A DNA stretch of 6,352 nucleotides from Acinetobacter sp. (GTDB lineage: Bacteria > Pseudomonadota > Gammaproteobacteria > Pseudomonadales > Moraxellaceae): positions 2,999 through 9,350 of the forward strand of contig JAUNHS010000046.1 of the NCBI GenBank assembly GCA_030523805.1. Reading direction: 5' to 3'. How positions within the stretch are numbered: position 1 is the stretch's first letter; every line of letters starts with the position of its first letter. The notes under the pieces are model-generated. The model was not told where the DNA came from and did no database searches. It worked only from the letters and a program-made list of their open reading frames with translations. The position numbers and the translations under genes are program-made. Of the stretch, positions 1 to 6,352 are shown piece after piece.

Positions 1-524
1 ACACCTAAAATCCCAGAACCACAACCGTAATCTACCACGATTTTATCTTTTAAATCGGTTTTGCCGAGCCATTGCAAACATAAGAAGGTGCTGGCGTGAT
101 TGCCTGTACCAAAAGCTAAACCTGGGTCAAGTTTTAAATTGACGGCATTTGGATTTGGTGCGTCTAACCATTCTGGCACAATCCAAAAATTATCATTAAT
201 TTGAATTGGTTCATAATAATCCATCCACGCACGTTCCCATACTTGGTCTTCCAATTCATCGCAAGTGATGGGTGCATCGGGTAATTGTGAACGGATAAAG
301 GCTTGTAAACTTTCGCTATCAATTGGTTCATCATCTTGCTGTTGGAAAATACCTGTAACAATCACTTTATCCCAAAGTGGTGTTTCATTTGGCAGTGGCT
401 CAAGCAAGGCTTGATCTTCAGCATCGTCTAGCGTTACGCTAACAGCTCCTAAAGACATTAATAATGTTTCAGAAATTTCAACTTGCGATTTTTCAACAGT
501 AATGTGAACTTGTAACCAATTCAT
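1..524 (-). CDS. prmA: Ribosomal protein L11 methyltransferase, N-terminal part (cut by window edge)
   Basis: PrmA is a cytoplasmic SAM-dependent enzyme that methylates ribosomal protein L11 on several amino groups. Reading the minus strand from the ATG at 524 gives 174 open codons with no stop before the edge. Family length is about 290-300 residues, so roughly 60% is present. The first 100 residues ([12 protein letters not shown]...) match the L11-recognition domain, and W96-E-R-A-W-M lies in the linker. The catalytic domain begins with [15 protein letters not shown] (132-146), the PrmA hallmark, followed by the SAM-binding motif [10 protein letters not shown] (165-173). The usual T-H-P in the hallmark is N-H-A here, a form I associate with Acinetobacter. 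The start is chosen because MNWLQ is the family's usual N-terminus; the Shine-Dalgarno is weak. It is divergent from the DUF3817 gene. Identification is firm; the C-terminal half is not visible. Confidence 0.96.
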   Translation of the reverse strand, partial: MNWLQVHITVEKSQVEISETLLMSLGAVSVTLDDAEDQALLEPLPNETPLWDKVIVTGIFQQQDDEPIDSESLQAFIRSQLPDAPITCDELEDQVWERAWMDYYEPIQINDNFWIVPEWLDAPNPNAVNLKLDPGLAFGTGNHASTFLCLQWLGKTDLKDKIVVDYGCGSGILG

Positions 525-556
525 AAGCGTACATCTTGATAGGTAAATAAAAAGCT

Positions 557-586
557 ATTTTAACAGCTTTCCACACTTTTCGCCAA
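557..586 (-). promoter_or_regulatory. Candidate sigma70 promoter for prmA
   Basis: On the minus strand TTGGCG (-35, at 581-586) and TAAAAT (-10, at 557-562) are 18 bases apart, with TGT directly before the -10 (an extended -10). The predicted start of transcription lies about 25 bases upstream of the prmA ATG. This was read by eye against the consensus only. Confidence 0.5.
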
Positions 587-724
587 TCTGCCCATTTACG
601 CCATATATAACGCTCTAATAGTATAAATAAATCAATATGATGGAGAAAATAGATTTGACTTTTAAGCGAAATCTGTTTAGTGTTAATCCTGATTTTAATT
701 GTTATGAATGTTGAGTAAAAGCAC

Positions 725-1018
725 ATGAATATCAAAACTTTACGCCTTGTTGGCTTACTTGAAGGTTTATCTTTTCTCTTTTTGCTTGGTGTGGCGATGC
801 CTTTAAAATACGTTTGGCACAATCCTGTATTGATGAAAGTGGCAGGTATGGGGCATGGCGTGTTGTTTTTAGCGTTTGTATTTTTATTATTTGCTGTGGT
901 GCAAAAGCATAAATTAGGCACAGCGATTTTAGTTCAAGGCATTATTGCTGCAATTTTGCCATTTGCACCGTTTTGGTTTGATAAAAAATTGAAGCATATT
1001 GAAACAGCTCAATCATAA
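725..1018 (+). CDS. DUF3817 family small integral membrane protein
   Basis: The product is a 97-residue inner-membrane protein of unknown function. Family markers are visible in order: RLVGLLEGLS (7-16), AMPLKY (24-29), a central G-x-x-HG (41-45) and a C-terminal LPFAPFWFDKKL (78-89), which fits the L-P-F-G-x-F-x-F-D-x-x-L ending of DUF3817 proteins. Three hydrophobic stretches, at about 8-27, 37-60 and 65-85, suggest three membrane passes. The full length is typical of the family, so the gene looks intact. The ATG at 725 has only a weak purine stretch (GAG) upstream, but an earlier start is unlikely given the N-terminal match. The gene ends 14 bases before the next one, and both probably share the terminator after 1350. 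A TTGACT at 655-660 could be a -35 box, but I see no convincing -10 partner. No biochemical role is established for this family. Confidence 0.85.
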   Translation: MNIKTLRLVGLLEGLSFLFLLGVAMPLKYVWHNPVLMKVAGMGHGVLFLAFVFLLFAVVQKHKLGTAILVQGIIAAILPFAPFWFDKKLKHIETAQS

Positions 1019-1032
1019 ATGGAAACGTATGT

Positions 1033-1350
1033 ATGCTAAAGCTGGTTTACTATGTGCCTGAAAGCCATTTAGAACGTACCAAAGCGGCAATTTTTGCAGC
1101 AGGTGCTGGTGGTATTGGCAACTATAGCCAATGTGCTTGGCAAGTAAAAGGGCAAGGGCAGTTTCAAGCCAATGATGGAGCAAATCCATTTTTAGGGCAA
1201 ATCGGGCAACTTGAATGTGTAGATGAATGGCGAGTAGAAACCATTGTACCAGAACAATCCGCTCAAGCGGTTCATCGTGCATTAATGCAAAGCCACCCTT
1301 ATGAAGAACCTGCGTTTGAGTTTTATCAGCTTGTAGATGTCTTTGCATAA
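1033..1350 (+). CDS. Stand-alone YqfO/NIF3-insert (PII-like) domain protein
   Basis: The product is 105 residues. It matches the small PII/CutA-like ferredoxin-fold domain that is inserted in the middle of Bacillus YqfO-type NIF3 proteins and also occurs alone in many gamma-proteobacteria, often annotated as 'NGG1p interacting factor NIF3'. Visible markers are an initial strand KLVYYVPE (3-10), GAGGIGNYSQCAW (24-36), the small-residue segment around NPFLG (51-55), E-W-R-V-E (65-69) and the signature HPYEEPAFE (88-96). No metal-binding NIF3 core flanks it, so this is the insert domain only and not a truncated NIF3. The start at 1033 is supported by GGAAA at 1021-1025, seven bases upstream; an ATG at 1019 runs into a stop after six codons. 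It follows the DUF3817 gene by 14 bases. The function is unknown; by fold it may bind a ligand or metal as a trimer, which is inference. Confidence 0.85.
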   Translation: MLKLVYYVPESHLERTKAAIFAAGAGGIGNYSQCAWQVKGQGQFQANDGANPFLGQIGQLECVDEWRVETIVPEQSAQAVHRALMQSHPYEEPAFEFYQLVDVFA

Positions 1351-1372
1351 AATATTGTATAAAAAATACATA

Positions 1373-1399
1373 AAAAAGATGGTGCGTAACCATCTTTTT
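1373..1399 (+). terminator. Intrinsic terminator after the DUF3817/YqfO-like pair
   Basis: An 11-bp perfect stem (AAAAAGATGGT pairing with ACCATCTTTTT) encloses the 5-base loop GCGTA and ends in a run of five T. It begins 22 bases after the stop codon of the upstream gene and separates that unit from the dat leader. Confidence 0.85.
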
Positions 1400-1551
1400 A
1401 TTGCTCTTATTTTTGCGTTTCATATCATGTTTGGCAATATTTTAAAGTAAACTGCAAAAGAGAAGATGATATACATTTCACTAAAATAAGTATAAAAAAT
1501 ATCCAAAATACCTAAATATGCAAAAAAATAGCATGAAATACAAAAAAACTC

Positions 1552-1579
1552 TTTTCATTCTGAAAAAAAACTGTATTAT
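1552..1579 (+). promoter_or_regulatory. Candidate sigma70 promoter for dat
   Basis: TTTTCA (-35, 4 of 6 consensus bases) and TATTAT (-10, 1574-1579, 5 of 6) are separated by 16 bases, with A-tracts just upstream that could serve as an UP element. Transcription would begin near 1586, giving an untranslated leader of about 130 bases before dat. This was read by eye; the -35 is imperfect. Confidence 0.4.
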
Positions 1580-1591
1580 GCCGTTTTTAGT

Positions 1592-1639
1592 CGTGCAATC
1601 TCGCACGGGAAATAATGTATTTTCGCACATTTTATGCGA
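1592..1639 (+). repeat. Pair of short inverted repeats in the dat leader
   Basis: Two adjacent inverted repeats are visible: CGTGC/GCACG (1592-1596 with 1603-1607, 6-base loop) and TCGCA/TGCGA (1623-1627 with 1635-1639, 7-base loop). The element TCGCAC occurs in both, 22 bases apart, about two helical turns. They stand out as GC-richer islands in very AT-rich DNA, just downstream of the predicted transcription start. They could be operator half-sites or leader RNA hairpins. Neither is followed by a T-run, so they are not terminators. The stems are only 5 bp, so chance is possible. Confidence 0.4.
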
Positions 1640-1717
1640 TAATAAAGTAAAGCACCGAGTCAAAACCAAAAGTCAGACTTATTTTCTTTCAACCCTTATC
1701 TGAGATGGTAATCCGAT

Positions 1718-3082
1718 ATGAGCGTTACACCTGTAAATCCAGTTTCAAATGCCACTAATGAATATTATTTGACCCGTCAAAATCAAATGGAGTCAAATGT
1801 TCGTAGTTATCCCCGTAAACTTCCTTTAGCCATTGCCAAAGCACAAGGGTGCTGGGTAACGGATGTGGAAGGAAATGAATATCTTGACTTTTTAGCAGGG
1901 GCAGGTACGTTGGCCTTAGGTCATAACCACCCAGCGATTATTCAATCAATCCAAGACGTTTTAGCTAGTGGTTTGCCTTTACATACCTTAGACTTAACCA
2001 CGCCACTGAAAGATGCGTTTACTGCTGAATTATTGTCATTTTTCCCACAAGATAAATATGTACTACAATTCAGCGGTCCAACAGGGGCAGATGCCAACGA
2101 AGCTGCAATTAAATTAGCAAAAACCTATACAGGTCGTGGCAATGTGATTGCATTTTCTGGTGGCTTCCATGGTATGACACACGGTTCATTATCTTTAACA
2201 GGTAATTTAAGTGCGAAAAATGCCGTACAAAACTTAATGGCAGGCGTGCAGTTTATGCCATATCCGCATGAATATCGTTGCCCATTAGGTTTGGGTGGTG
2301 AAGCGGGTGCTGATGCTTTAACATACTATTTTGAAAACTTCATTGAAGATGTTGAAAGTGGTGTTGTTAAACCTGCTGCGGTGATTTTAGAAGCAATTCA
2401 AGGCGAAGGTGGTGTAGTCCCTGCTCCTGTGAAATTCTTACAAAAAATCCGTGAAGTGACTGAAAAACATGGTATTTTATTAATTATTGATGAAGTACAA
2501 GCTGGTTTCTGCCGTTCTGGTAAAATGTTTGCCTTTGAACACGCTGGCATTGAACCTGATATTGTTGTGATGTCTAAAGCTGTTGGTGGTAGTTTGCCAT
2601 TGGCTGTATTGGCGATTAACAAAAAGTTTGACGCTTGGCAACCAGCAGGTCATACGGGTACATTCCGTGGCAACCAATTAGCAATGGCAGCAGGTTATAC
2701 TGCTCTTCAAATTATGAAAGAAGAGAAATTAGCTGAAAATGCTGCACAACGTGGTGCGTATTTGGCGACTGCTTTAACTGAATTGGCGAAAGAATATCCA
2801 TGTATCGGTCATGTGCGTGGCAAAGGCTTGATGATGGGCATTGAAATTGTAGATGAGCGTAAGCCCGCAAACCGTATCGGTTCATTCCCTGAAGATGGCG
2901 AATTAGCTGCAGCAATCCAAAAAGCGTGCTTTAAGCATAAATTATTGCTTGAGCGTGGCGGTCGTGGTGGTAACGTTATTCGTGTTTTATGTGCTGTAAA
3001 CATCAAGCAAGAAGAATGTGAAGAAATGATTGTACGCTTTAAGAAAGCAATTGCAGAAGCTGTGCAAACAGTGCGTGGCTAA
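1718..3082 (+). CDS. dat: Diaminobutyrate--2-oxoglutarate aminotransferase
   Basis: Dat is a cytoplasmic class-III, PLP-dependent aminotransferase that interconverts L-2,4-diaminobutyrate plus 2-oxoglutarate with aspartate semialdehyde plus glutamate. In Acinetobacter it supplies diaminobutyrate for 1,3-diaminopropane. The 454 residues match the known Acinetobacter enzyme in length. Visible motifs are [12 protein letters not shown] (119-130, cofactor phosphate-binding loop), [10 protein letters not shown] (147-156), EAIQGEGG (225-232), [13 protein letters not shown] (256-268, Asp258 for the pyridine nitrogen), MSKAVGG (285-291, Lys287 forming the Schiff base), [10 protein letters not shown] (311-320) and [11 protein letters not shown] (366-376). 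All key residues are present. The segment RYIPR-like N-terminus of other transaminases is [11 protein letters not shown] here, as in Dat. The start has GAGATGG nine bases upstream. The partner ddc does not follow; a terminator does. Other class-III enzymes (GABA or ornithine aminotransferase) are less likely, given the [13 protein letters not shown] and [14 protein letters not shown] stretches I associate with Dat. Confidence 0.93.
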   Translation: MSVTPVNPVSNATNEYYLTRQNQMESNVRSYPRKLPLAIAKAQGCWVTDVEGNEYLDFLAGAGTLALGHNHPAIIQSIQDVLASGLPLHTLDLTTPLKDAFTAELLSFFPQDKYVLQFSGPTGADANEAAIKLAKTYTGRGNVIAFSGGFHGMTHGSLSLTGNLSAKNAVQNLMAGVQFMPYPHEYRCPLGLGGEAGADALTYYFENFIEDVESGVVKPAAVILEAIQGEGGVVPAPVKFLQKIREVTEKHGILLIIDEVQAGFCRSGKMFAFEHAGIEPDIVVMSKAVGGSLPLAVLAINKKFDAWQPAGHTGTFRGNQLAMAAGYTALQIMKEEKLAENAAQRGAYLATALTELAKEYPCIGHVRGKGLMMGIEIVDERKPANRIGSFPEDGELAAAIQKACFKHKLLLERGGRGGNVIRVLCAVNIKQEECEEMIVRFKKAIAEAVQTVRG

Positions 3083-3103
3083 TTGCGTTTAGCTCTTATA
3101 AGC

Positions 3104-3134
3104 AAAAAACAGCGATGAATGTCGCTGTTTTTTT
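3104..3134 (+). terminator. Intrinsic terminator after dat
   Basis: The stem AAAAAACAGCGA pairs perfectly over 12 bp with TCGCTGTTTTTT around the 6-base loop TGAATG, and T-residues continue to 3134. It begins 21 bases after the dat stop codon, so dat is probably the last gene of its transcript. Confidence 0.9.
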
Positions 3135-3156
3135 ATGGCTGTAAAAAGATTTAATG

Positions 3157-3181
3157 AAAAGGGCAGATATGATCTGCCCTT
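3157..3181 (-). terminator. Probable terminator of the ppiB-lpxH unit
   Basis: The perfect 10-bp stem AAGGGCAGAT/ATCTGCCCTT (3159-3168 with 3172-3181) has a 3-base loop. On the minus strand the right arm is followed by a short T-run (TTTT then C), and the hairpin begins 38 bases after the lpxH stop. On the plus strand it lacks a T-run. The T-run is short, so termination may be partial. Confidence 0.6.
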
Positions 3182-3218
3182 ACTATAATTTTGAGTTTGG
3201 TATGACTATAAAAAATGA

Positions 3219-3956
3219 CTAAAATTCCCAACGTTTAAATTGATAATTGCCTAAATCATCAAACTGTAAAATTATCGCATGGGCAGCGTGTTCATCTGTT
3301 TTTGTACGCCAATCGCCAAGAACAATACGTTGCTGCTTTTCATTGATTTGATGAATCTGTGGTCGGTGGGTATGACCATGAATGAGCAAATCATAATTTT
3401 GCAATGCAGATGTTACAGCGTGTTCATTCACATTCATGATTTGCCAATCTTTGCTCTGGTTTGCCGCTTGGCTTTTTTTACGAAAATGTTGTGCAATACG
3501 GTAGCGAGCGGCTAGGGGAATATGTTTTAAAATCGCCAGTACCATTGGCGAGCGAATGATTTTACGAAAGCGTTGATACTGCACATCATCAGTGCATAAT
3601 AAATCGCCATGTTCAATGCGAATGCGATAATGGGCAATGTTTAACTCATCTACATCGTTTAAAAGTTCGCCATTAAATTGCTTTAAAAAGCCATTTCCCA
3701 ATAGAAAATCACGGTTGCCTTTTTGGAAATAAATATGATGCCCAGCTTGGCTAAATTGTTGTAATTGTTGGATTATTTCTACAATCCACGCATCTTGCAT
3801 ATCATCGCCAAGCCAAGCGTTAAACCAATCGCCTAAAATATATAATTTCACATGGTCGTATGCTTGGTAATGTTTGAGCAATGCAAAAAACCCTTGCACG
3901 AGACAAGGGTATTGTTCTGATAAATGCAAATCTGAAATAAAAACGTAGGTTGTCAT
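3219..3956 (-). CDS. lpxH: UDP-2,3-diacylglucosamine diphosphatase
   Basis: LpxH is a peripheral inner-membrane metallophosphoesterase that cleaves UDP-2,3-diacylglucosamine to lipid X and UMP, the fourth step of lipid A synthesis. The 245 residues match the family's usual 240-250. The calcineurin-type metal site is complete: SDLHLS (Asp9, His11), LGDWFNAWLGDD (Asp43), GNRDFL (Asn81, with Arg82 and Asp83), EHGD (His116) and HGHTHRP (His195, His197). The region between about 120 and 175, with R-F-R-K-I-I-R-S-P, corresponds to the helical lid that binds the acyl chains. The start is placed so that the phosphoesterase fold begins at residue 4; no good Shine-Dalgarno precedes it. It lies 65 bases downstream of ppiB on the same strand and is probably co-transcribed. 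A weak TTGTTG-N18-TACATT with a TGA extended -10 in the gap (3980-4009, minus strand) could add an internal promoter. Confidence 0.96.
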   Translation of the reverse strand: MTTYVFISDLHLSEQYPCLVQGFFALLKHYQAYDHVKLYILGDWFNAWLGDDMQDAWIVEIIQQLQQFSQAGHHIYFQKGNRDFLLGNGFLKQFNGELLNDVDELNIAHYRIRIEHGDLLCTDDVQYQRFRKIIRSPMVLAILKHIPLAARYRIAQHFRKKSQAANQSKDWQIMNVNEHAVTSALQNYDLLIHGHTHRPQIHQINEKQQRIVLGDWRTKTDEHAAHAIILQFDDLGNYQFKRWEF

Positions 3957-4021
3957 TGCAGATCAAATGCTTAATCAAAAATGTATCATTGCATGAATAA
4001 AATCAACAACTTATTCGCTAA

Positions 4022-4531
4022 TTATTCGCTGATAATGCGAGCAGTTTCAATCACAACATTTTCAAGTGGCACGTCTTGATGATAACCACGAGAACCTGTG
4101 CGTACGCCTTTAATGGCATTCACAACATCTAAACCTTCAATCACTTGACCGAATACAGCATATCCCCAACCTTGTGGTGTAGGTGATGTGTGGTTTAAGA
4201 ATGTATTGTTCGCAACATTAATAAAGAATTGTGCTGAAGCAGAATGTGGTGCTTGCGTACGAGCCATAGCGATTGTGCCGATGTCGTTGCTTAAACCATT
4301 ATTGGCTTCATTTTCAATGCTATCACGAGTTACTTTTTCGTGGAAACTTTCATCAAAGCCGCCACCTTGAATCATAAAACCGTCAATTACACGGTGGAAA
4401 ATCACGCCATTGTAAAAGCCATCACGCACATATTCTAAAAAATTTGCAACAGTGATTGGTGCTTTTTCGCTGTTCAATTCAAGAACGATGCGACCTTTAT
4501 TGGTGATTAATTCAACTTGAGGTAAACTCAT
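4022..4531 (-). CDS. ppiB: Cytoplasmic peptidyl-prolyl cis-trans isomerase B (cyclophilin)
   Basis: This cyclophilin-type prolyl isomerase catalyses cis-trans isomerisation of X-Pro bonds during folding. The 169 residues are close to the E. coli PpiB size (164). There is no signal peptide, which favours the cytoplasmic PpiB over the periplasmic PpiA. The cyclophilin core is clear: [16 protein letters not shown] (27-42), [15 protein letters not shown] (44-58, with catalytic Arg47 and substrate-contacting Phe52, Met53 and Gln55), [27 protein letters not shown] and [15 protein letters not shown]. The start at 4531 is set by a strong AGGAG nine bases upstream. lpxH follows on the same strand and glnS is divergent, an arrangement I recall from Acinetobacter genomes. 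The gene looks intact. Confidence 0.96.
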   Translation of the reverse strand: MSLPQVELITNKGRIVLELNSEKAPITVANFLEYVRDGFYNGVIFHRVIDGFMIQGGGFDESFHEKVTRDSIENEANNGLSNDIGTIAMARTQAPHSASAQFFINVANNTFLNHTSPTPQGWGYAVFGQVIEGLDVVNAIKGVRTGSRGYHQDVPLENVVIETARIISE

Positions 4532-4540
4532 TTTTAAATT

Positions 4541-4545
4541 CTCCT
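4541..4545 (-). promoter_or_regulatory. Shine-Dalgarno of ppiB
   Basis: AGGAG on the minus strand lies nine bases before the ATG. It is the best match to the consensus among the genes of this window and fixes the ppiB start codon. Confidence 0.8.
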
Positions 4546-4579
4546 AACATGGAAATCATGTCATTGCTTTTCAGGTGCA

Positions 4580-4608
4580 AGCATACGCAATCATGCGACA
4601 AGATACAA
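4580..4608 (-). promoter_or_regulatory. Weak candidate promoter for ppiB
   Basis: On the minus strand TTGTAT (4603-4608) and TATGCT (4580-4585) are 17 bases apart, about 50 bases upstream of the ppiB start. The match to the sigma70 consensus is modest (3 and 4 of 6). It overlaps a small inverted repeat CGCA-ATCA-TGCG at about 4586-4597, which may be chance. Confidence 0.3.
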
Positions 4609-4693
4609 GTAAAAAACGCAAAATTTCCTGCAAAAAGCATGATTTTGTTGTTTTTTTAAGCATTTTAAATACAGGGTAGGACGAATAAAATCT

Positions 4694-4722
4694 CTGACAA
4701 TTTGCTTTAAACCTGTTACAAT
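4694..4722 (+). promoter_or_regulatory. Sigma70 promoter for glnS
   Basis: CTGACA (-35, 5 of 6 consensus bases) and TACAAT (-10, 5 of 6, at 4717-4722) are spaced by exactly 17 bases, with TGT before the -10 giving an extended -10. Transcription would begin near 4729, about 26 bases before the glnS ATG. It is the strongest promoter-like sequence I see in the window, as expected for an essential translation gene. Confidence 0.75.
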
Positions 4723-4754
4723 AGAGCAGTTTTTCTTATAAAGTAGAGTAGCGT

Positions 4755-6352
4755 ATGAGCAATAGTCCAGAACATGAAACCACAGGTTTAGACTTTATCC
4801 GTCAAATTATTAGCGATGATGTGCAAACAGGACGCACGCAGCAAGTTGTTACCCGTTTTCCACCTGAGCCAAATGGTTATTTGCATATTGGTCATGTGAA
4901 AGCCATTTGCTTAAATTTTAGTATTGCCAATGAATACAATGGCTTATGTAATTTACGCTTTGACGATACCAACCCAGATGCCGAAGAACAAGAATATGTA
5001 GATGGCATTCAACATGATATTCAATGGCTTGGTTTTCAGTGGAATGGCGAACCACGCTATGCGTCTAGCTATTTTGAGCAATTGTATCAATGGGCAATTC
5101 AGCTGATTAAACAAGGCGATGCGTATGTCGATTTACAAACGGCTGAACAAATTCAAGAAGGACGTAGCACTTTCTTAAAAGAAGGCAAAAAATCTCCGTA
5201 TCGTGATTGCACCGTAGAAGAAAATTTAGCTCGTTTTGAGCAAATGAAAAATGGTGAATTGGGCGAAGGTCAAGCCGTTTTGCGTGCAAAAATTGATATG
5301 TCTAGCCCAAATGTGCATATGCGAGATCCAATTATTTACCGTGTATTGCACAGCACGCACCATCAAAGTGGCGACACATGGAAAATTTATCCGATGTATG
5401 ATTATGCTCACCCTTTATCTGATGCGATTGAAGGCATTAGCCATTCATTATGTACGCTTGAATTTCAGGATCATCGTGAATTTTACGATTGGGTGGTGGC
5501 AAAAGTGCAATCGCCAGCTGTGCCACGTCAATATGAATCAAGCCGTTTAAATATTGACTATACCATTACATCTAAACGTAAATTACGCCAATTGGTTGAA
5601 GGTGGTCATGTCAATGGTTGGGACGACCCACGAATGCCAACAGTAGTGGGAATGCGTCGTCGTGGCTTTACACCTGAAGGTTTGAAAGACTTTTGTAAAC
5701 GTGTGGGCGTGTCTAAAACTGATGGTATTGTTGATGTGGCGATGTTGGAATTTTGCATTCGTCAATCGCTTGAACACAGTGCAGGACGTGGCATGGCAGT
5801 GTTAAAACCATTAAAAGTTACCATTCAAAACTTTGATGAAGCCGTGGCAAAATTTGCTGAATTGAAAAAAGATAGCGTTGTCGCTCGCTTAGAAAATGAC
5901 GTGCTATGGCTCACGCAACCGAAACACCCACATGAAGATTTGGGCAATCGTGAAATTCCGTTTACCAAAGAAATTTACATTGACCAAAGCGATTATGAAC
6001 TTAATCCACCTGCTGGTTATAAGCGTTTATCGCCTGAAAATGCAGAAATTCGCTTGCGTAATAGTTATGTATTGAAAATTGAACAACCGATTTGCGATGA
6101 ACAGGGTAATGTAGTGGAATTAATCGCTACGATTGATGAAAAAACGCTCGGAAATAACCCTGAAGGTCGCAAAGTAAAAGGCGTTATTCATTGGGTATCG
6201 GCAAGTCATGGCGTGGCTGCGGAAGTGCGTATTTATGACCGTTTATTTGCAGTGGCTGACCCAAGTCAAGGCGATGATTTCTTGGCGAATTTAAATCCAA
6301 ATTCTTTAACGGTGGTCAATGCTGTGATTGAGCCAAGTCTTGCTCAAGCGGA
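4755..6352 (+). CDS. glnS: Glutaminyl-tRNA synthetase, C-terminus cut by window edge
   Basis: GlnRS charges tRNA-Gln with glutamine in the cytoplasm; it is a class I aminoacyl-tRNA synthetase. 532 open codons are visible and, by comparison with the E. coli enzyme (554 residues), about 45 residues are missing on the right. Visible features in order: FPPEPNGYLHIGH (36-47, the HIGH ATP-binding motif at 44-47), LRFDDTNP, the catalytic-core segment IYPMYDYAHPLSDAIEGISHSLCTLEFQDHR, the KMSKS-loop equivalent ITSKRKL (T272 to K276), GWDDPRMPTVVGMRRRG, and the two beta-barrel anticodon-binding domains from about residue 355 on, including GRKVKGVIHWVSASH and a late EPSL. The gene specifies GlnRS rather than the related GluRS by this two-barrel C-terminal part. 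The start MSNSPEHETTGLDFIRQII fits the family; the Shine-Dalgarno is weak (AGAG). It is divergent from ppiB. Confidence 0.97.
   Translation, partial: MSNSPEHETTGLDFIRQIISDDVQTGRTQQVVTRFPPEPNGYLHIGHVKAICLNFSIANEYNGLCNLRFDDTNPDAEEQEYVDGIQHDIQWLGFQWNGEPRYASSYFEQLYQWAIQLIKQGDAYVDLQTAEQIQEGRSTFLKEGKKSPYRDCTVEENLARFEQMKNGELGEGQAVLRAKIDMSSPNVHMRDPIIYRVLHSTHHQSGDTWKIYPMYDYAHPLSDAIEGISHSLCTLEFQDHREFYDWVVAKVQSPAVPRQYESSRLNIDYTITSKRKLRQLVEGGHVNGWDDPRMPTVVGMRRRGFTPEGLKDFCKRVGVSKTDGIVDVAMLEFCIRQSLEHSAGRGMAVLKPLKVTIQNFDEAVAKFAELKKDSVVARLENDVLWLTQPKHPHEDLGNREIPFTKEIYIDQSDYELNPPAGYKRLSPENAEIRLRNSYVLKIEQPICDEQGNVVELIATIDEKTLGNNPEGRKVKGVIHWVSASHGVAAEVRIYDRLFAVADPSQGDDFLANLNPNSLTVVNAVIEPSLAQA

Larger units (their letters stand above)
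1400..1717 (+). other. Gene-free AT-rich leader region upstream of dat
   Basis: About 318 bases lie between the terminator and the dat start codon. The left part (1400-1550) is AT-rich, with A-tracts and no feature I can name. The right part holds a candidate promoter and two small GC-containing hairpins. The 61-codon reading frame at 1518-1703 ends 14 bases before dat. Its translation is lysine-rich and low in complexity, it shows no family motif, and it would begin upstream of the predicted transcription start, so I do not call it a gene. GAGATGG at 1702-1708 is the likely ribosome binding site for dat. Confidence 0.6.

Noticed and set aside
493..921. 142-residue minus-strand reading frame overlapping the prmA start, the divergent gap and the DUF3817 gene
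   Set aside because: It is antisense to a recognisable membrane protein gene over half its length, has no family motif, and crosses the predicted prmA promoter.
1013..1423. 136-residue minus-strand reading frame
   Set aside because: It lies antisense across the whole YqfO-like gene, whose family signature is clear, and runs through its terminator. It is a shadow frame.
1518..1703. 61-residue plus-strand reading frame ending 14 bases before dat, a possible leader peptide
   Set aside because: It has lysine-rich low-complexity sequence and no recognisable Shine-Dalgarno, its start lies before the predicted dat transcription start, and it lacks the run of regulatory codons seen in attenuator peptides.
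2398..3006. Several 65-74 residue minus-strand frames inside dat
   Set aside because: All are antisense to a conserved enzyme gene and carry no motif; they arise from the codon use of dat.
4546..4690. Palindrome-like words (CATG-GAAAT-CATG, CGCA-ATCA-TGCG) between ppiB and glnS as an operator
   Set aside because: The arms are only 4 bp and one is self-complementary CATG; such matches are expected by chance in a 200-base stretch.
5107..5777. Small frames on both strands inside glnS
   Set aside because: The GlnRS frame is continuous through them with all catalytic motifs, so they are shadows.
1..6352. Mobile element, CRISPR array, phage remnant, tRNA or a new multi-gene system
   Set aside because: I see no transposase motif, terminal inverted repeats, spaced direct repeats or tRNA cloverleaf. 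All substantial reading frames are accounted for by chromosomal housekeeping or metabolic genes.

Overview
The window is a piece of ordinary chromosome from a gamma-proteobacterium, most likely Acinetobacter or a close relative in the Moraxellaceae. This rests on AT-rich base use, on the wording of the conserved motifs (PrmA, LpxH and the Dat aminotransferase read like Acinetobacter proteins as I remember them), and on the lpxH-ppiB block lying divergent from glnS next to dat. I could not run a search, so the genus is an inference.

Layout, left to right. A partial prmA (ribosomal protein L11 methyltransferase) runs off the left edge on the minus strand. It is divergent from a two-gene plus-strand unit: a small DUF3817 membrane protein and a stand-alone YqfO/NIF3-insert (PII-like) domain protein, closed by a clear intrinsic terminator. 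Next comes an AT-rich, gene-free leader of about 320 bases with a candidate promoter and two small hairpins. It precedes dat, a PLP-dependent 2,4-diaminobutyrate:2-oxoglutarate aminotransferase. dat ends at a strong terminator, back to back with the terminator of the converging minus-strand pair ppiB-lpxH (cytoplasmic cyclophilin and UDP-2,3-diacylglucosamine diphosphatase). The last gene is glnS (glutaminyl-tRNA synthetase), divergent from ppiB behind a good sigma70 promoter and cut by the right edge.

The genes are mostly housekeeping: translation (prmA, glnS), protein folding (ppiB) and lipid A synthesis (lpxH). They do not form one pathway. The point of most interest is that dat stands alone. 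In Acinetobacter it is known beside ddc, the diaminobutyrate decarboxylase gene that completes 1,3-diaminopropane synthesis. Here only 136 bases with two hairpins separate dat from lpxH. I found no mobile element, CRISPR array, tRNA or rRNA, and nothing that looks like a new defence or biosynthetic system.
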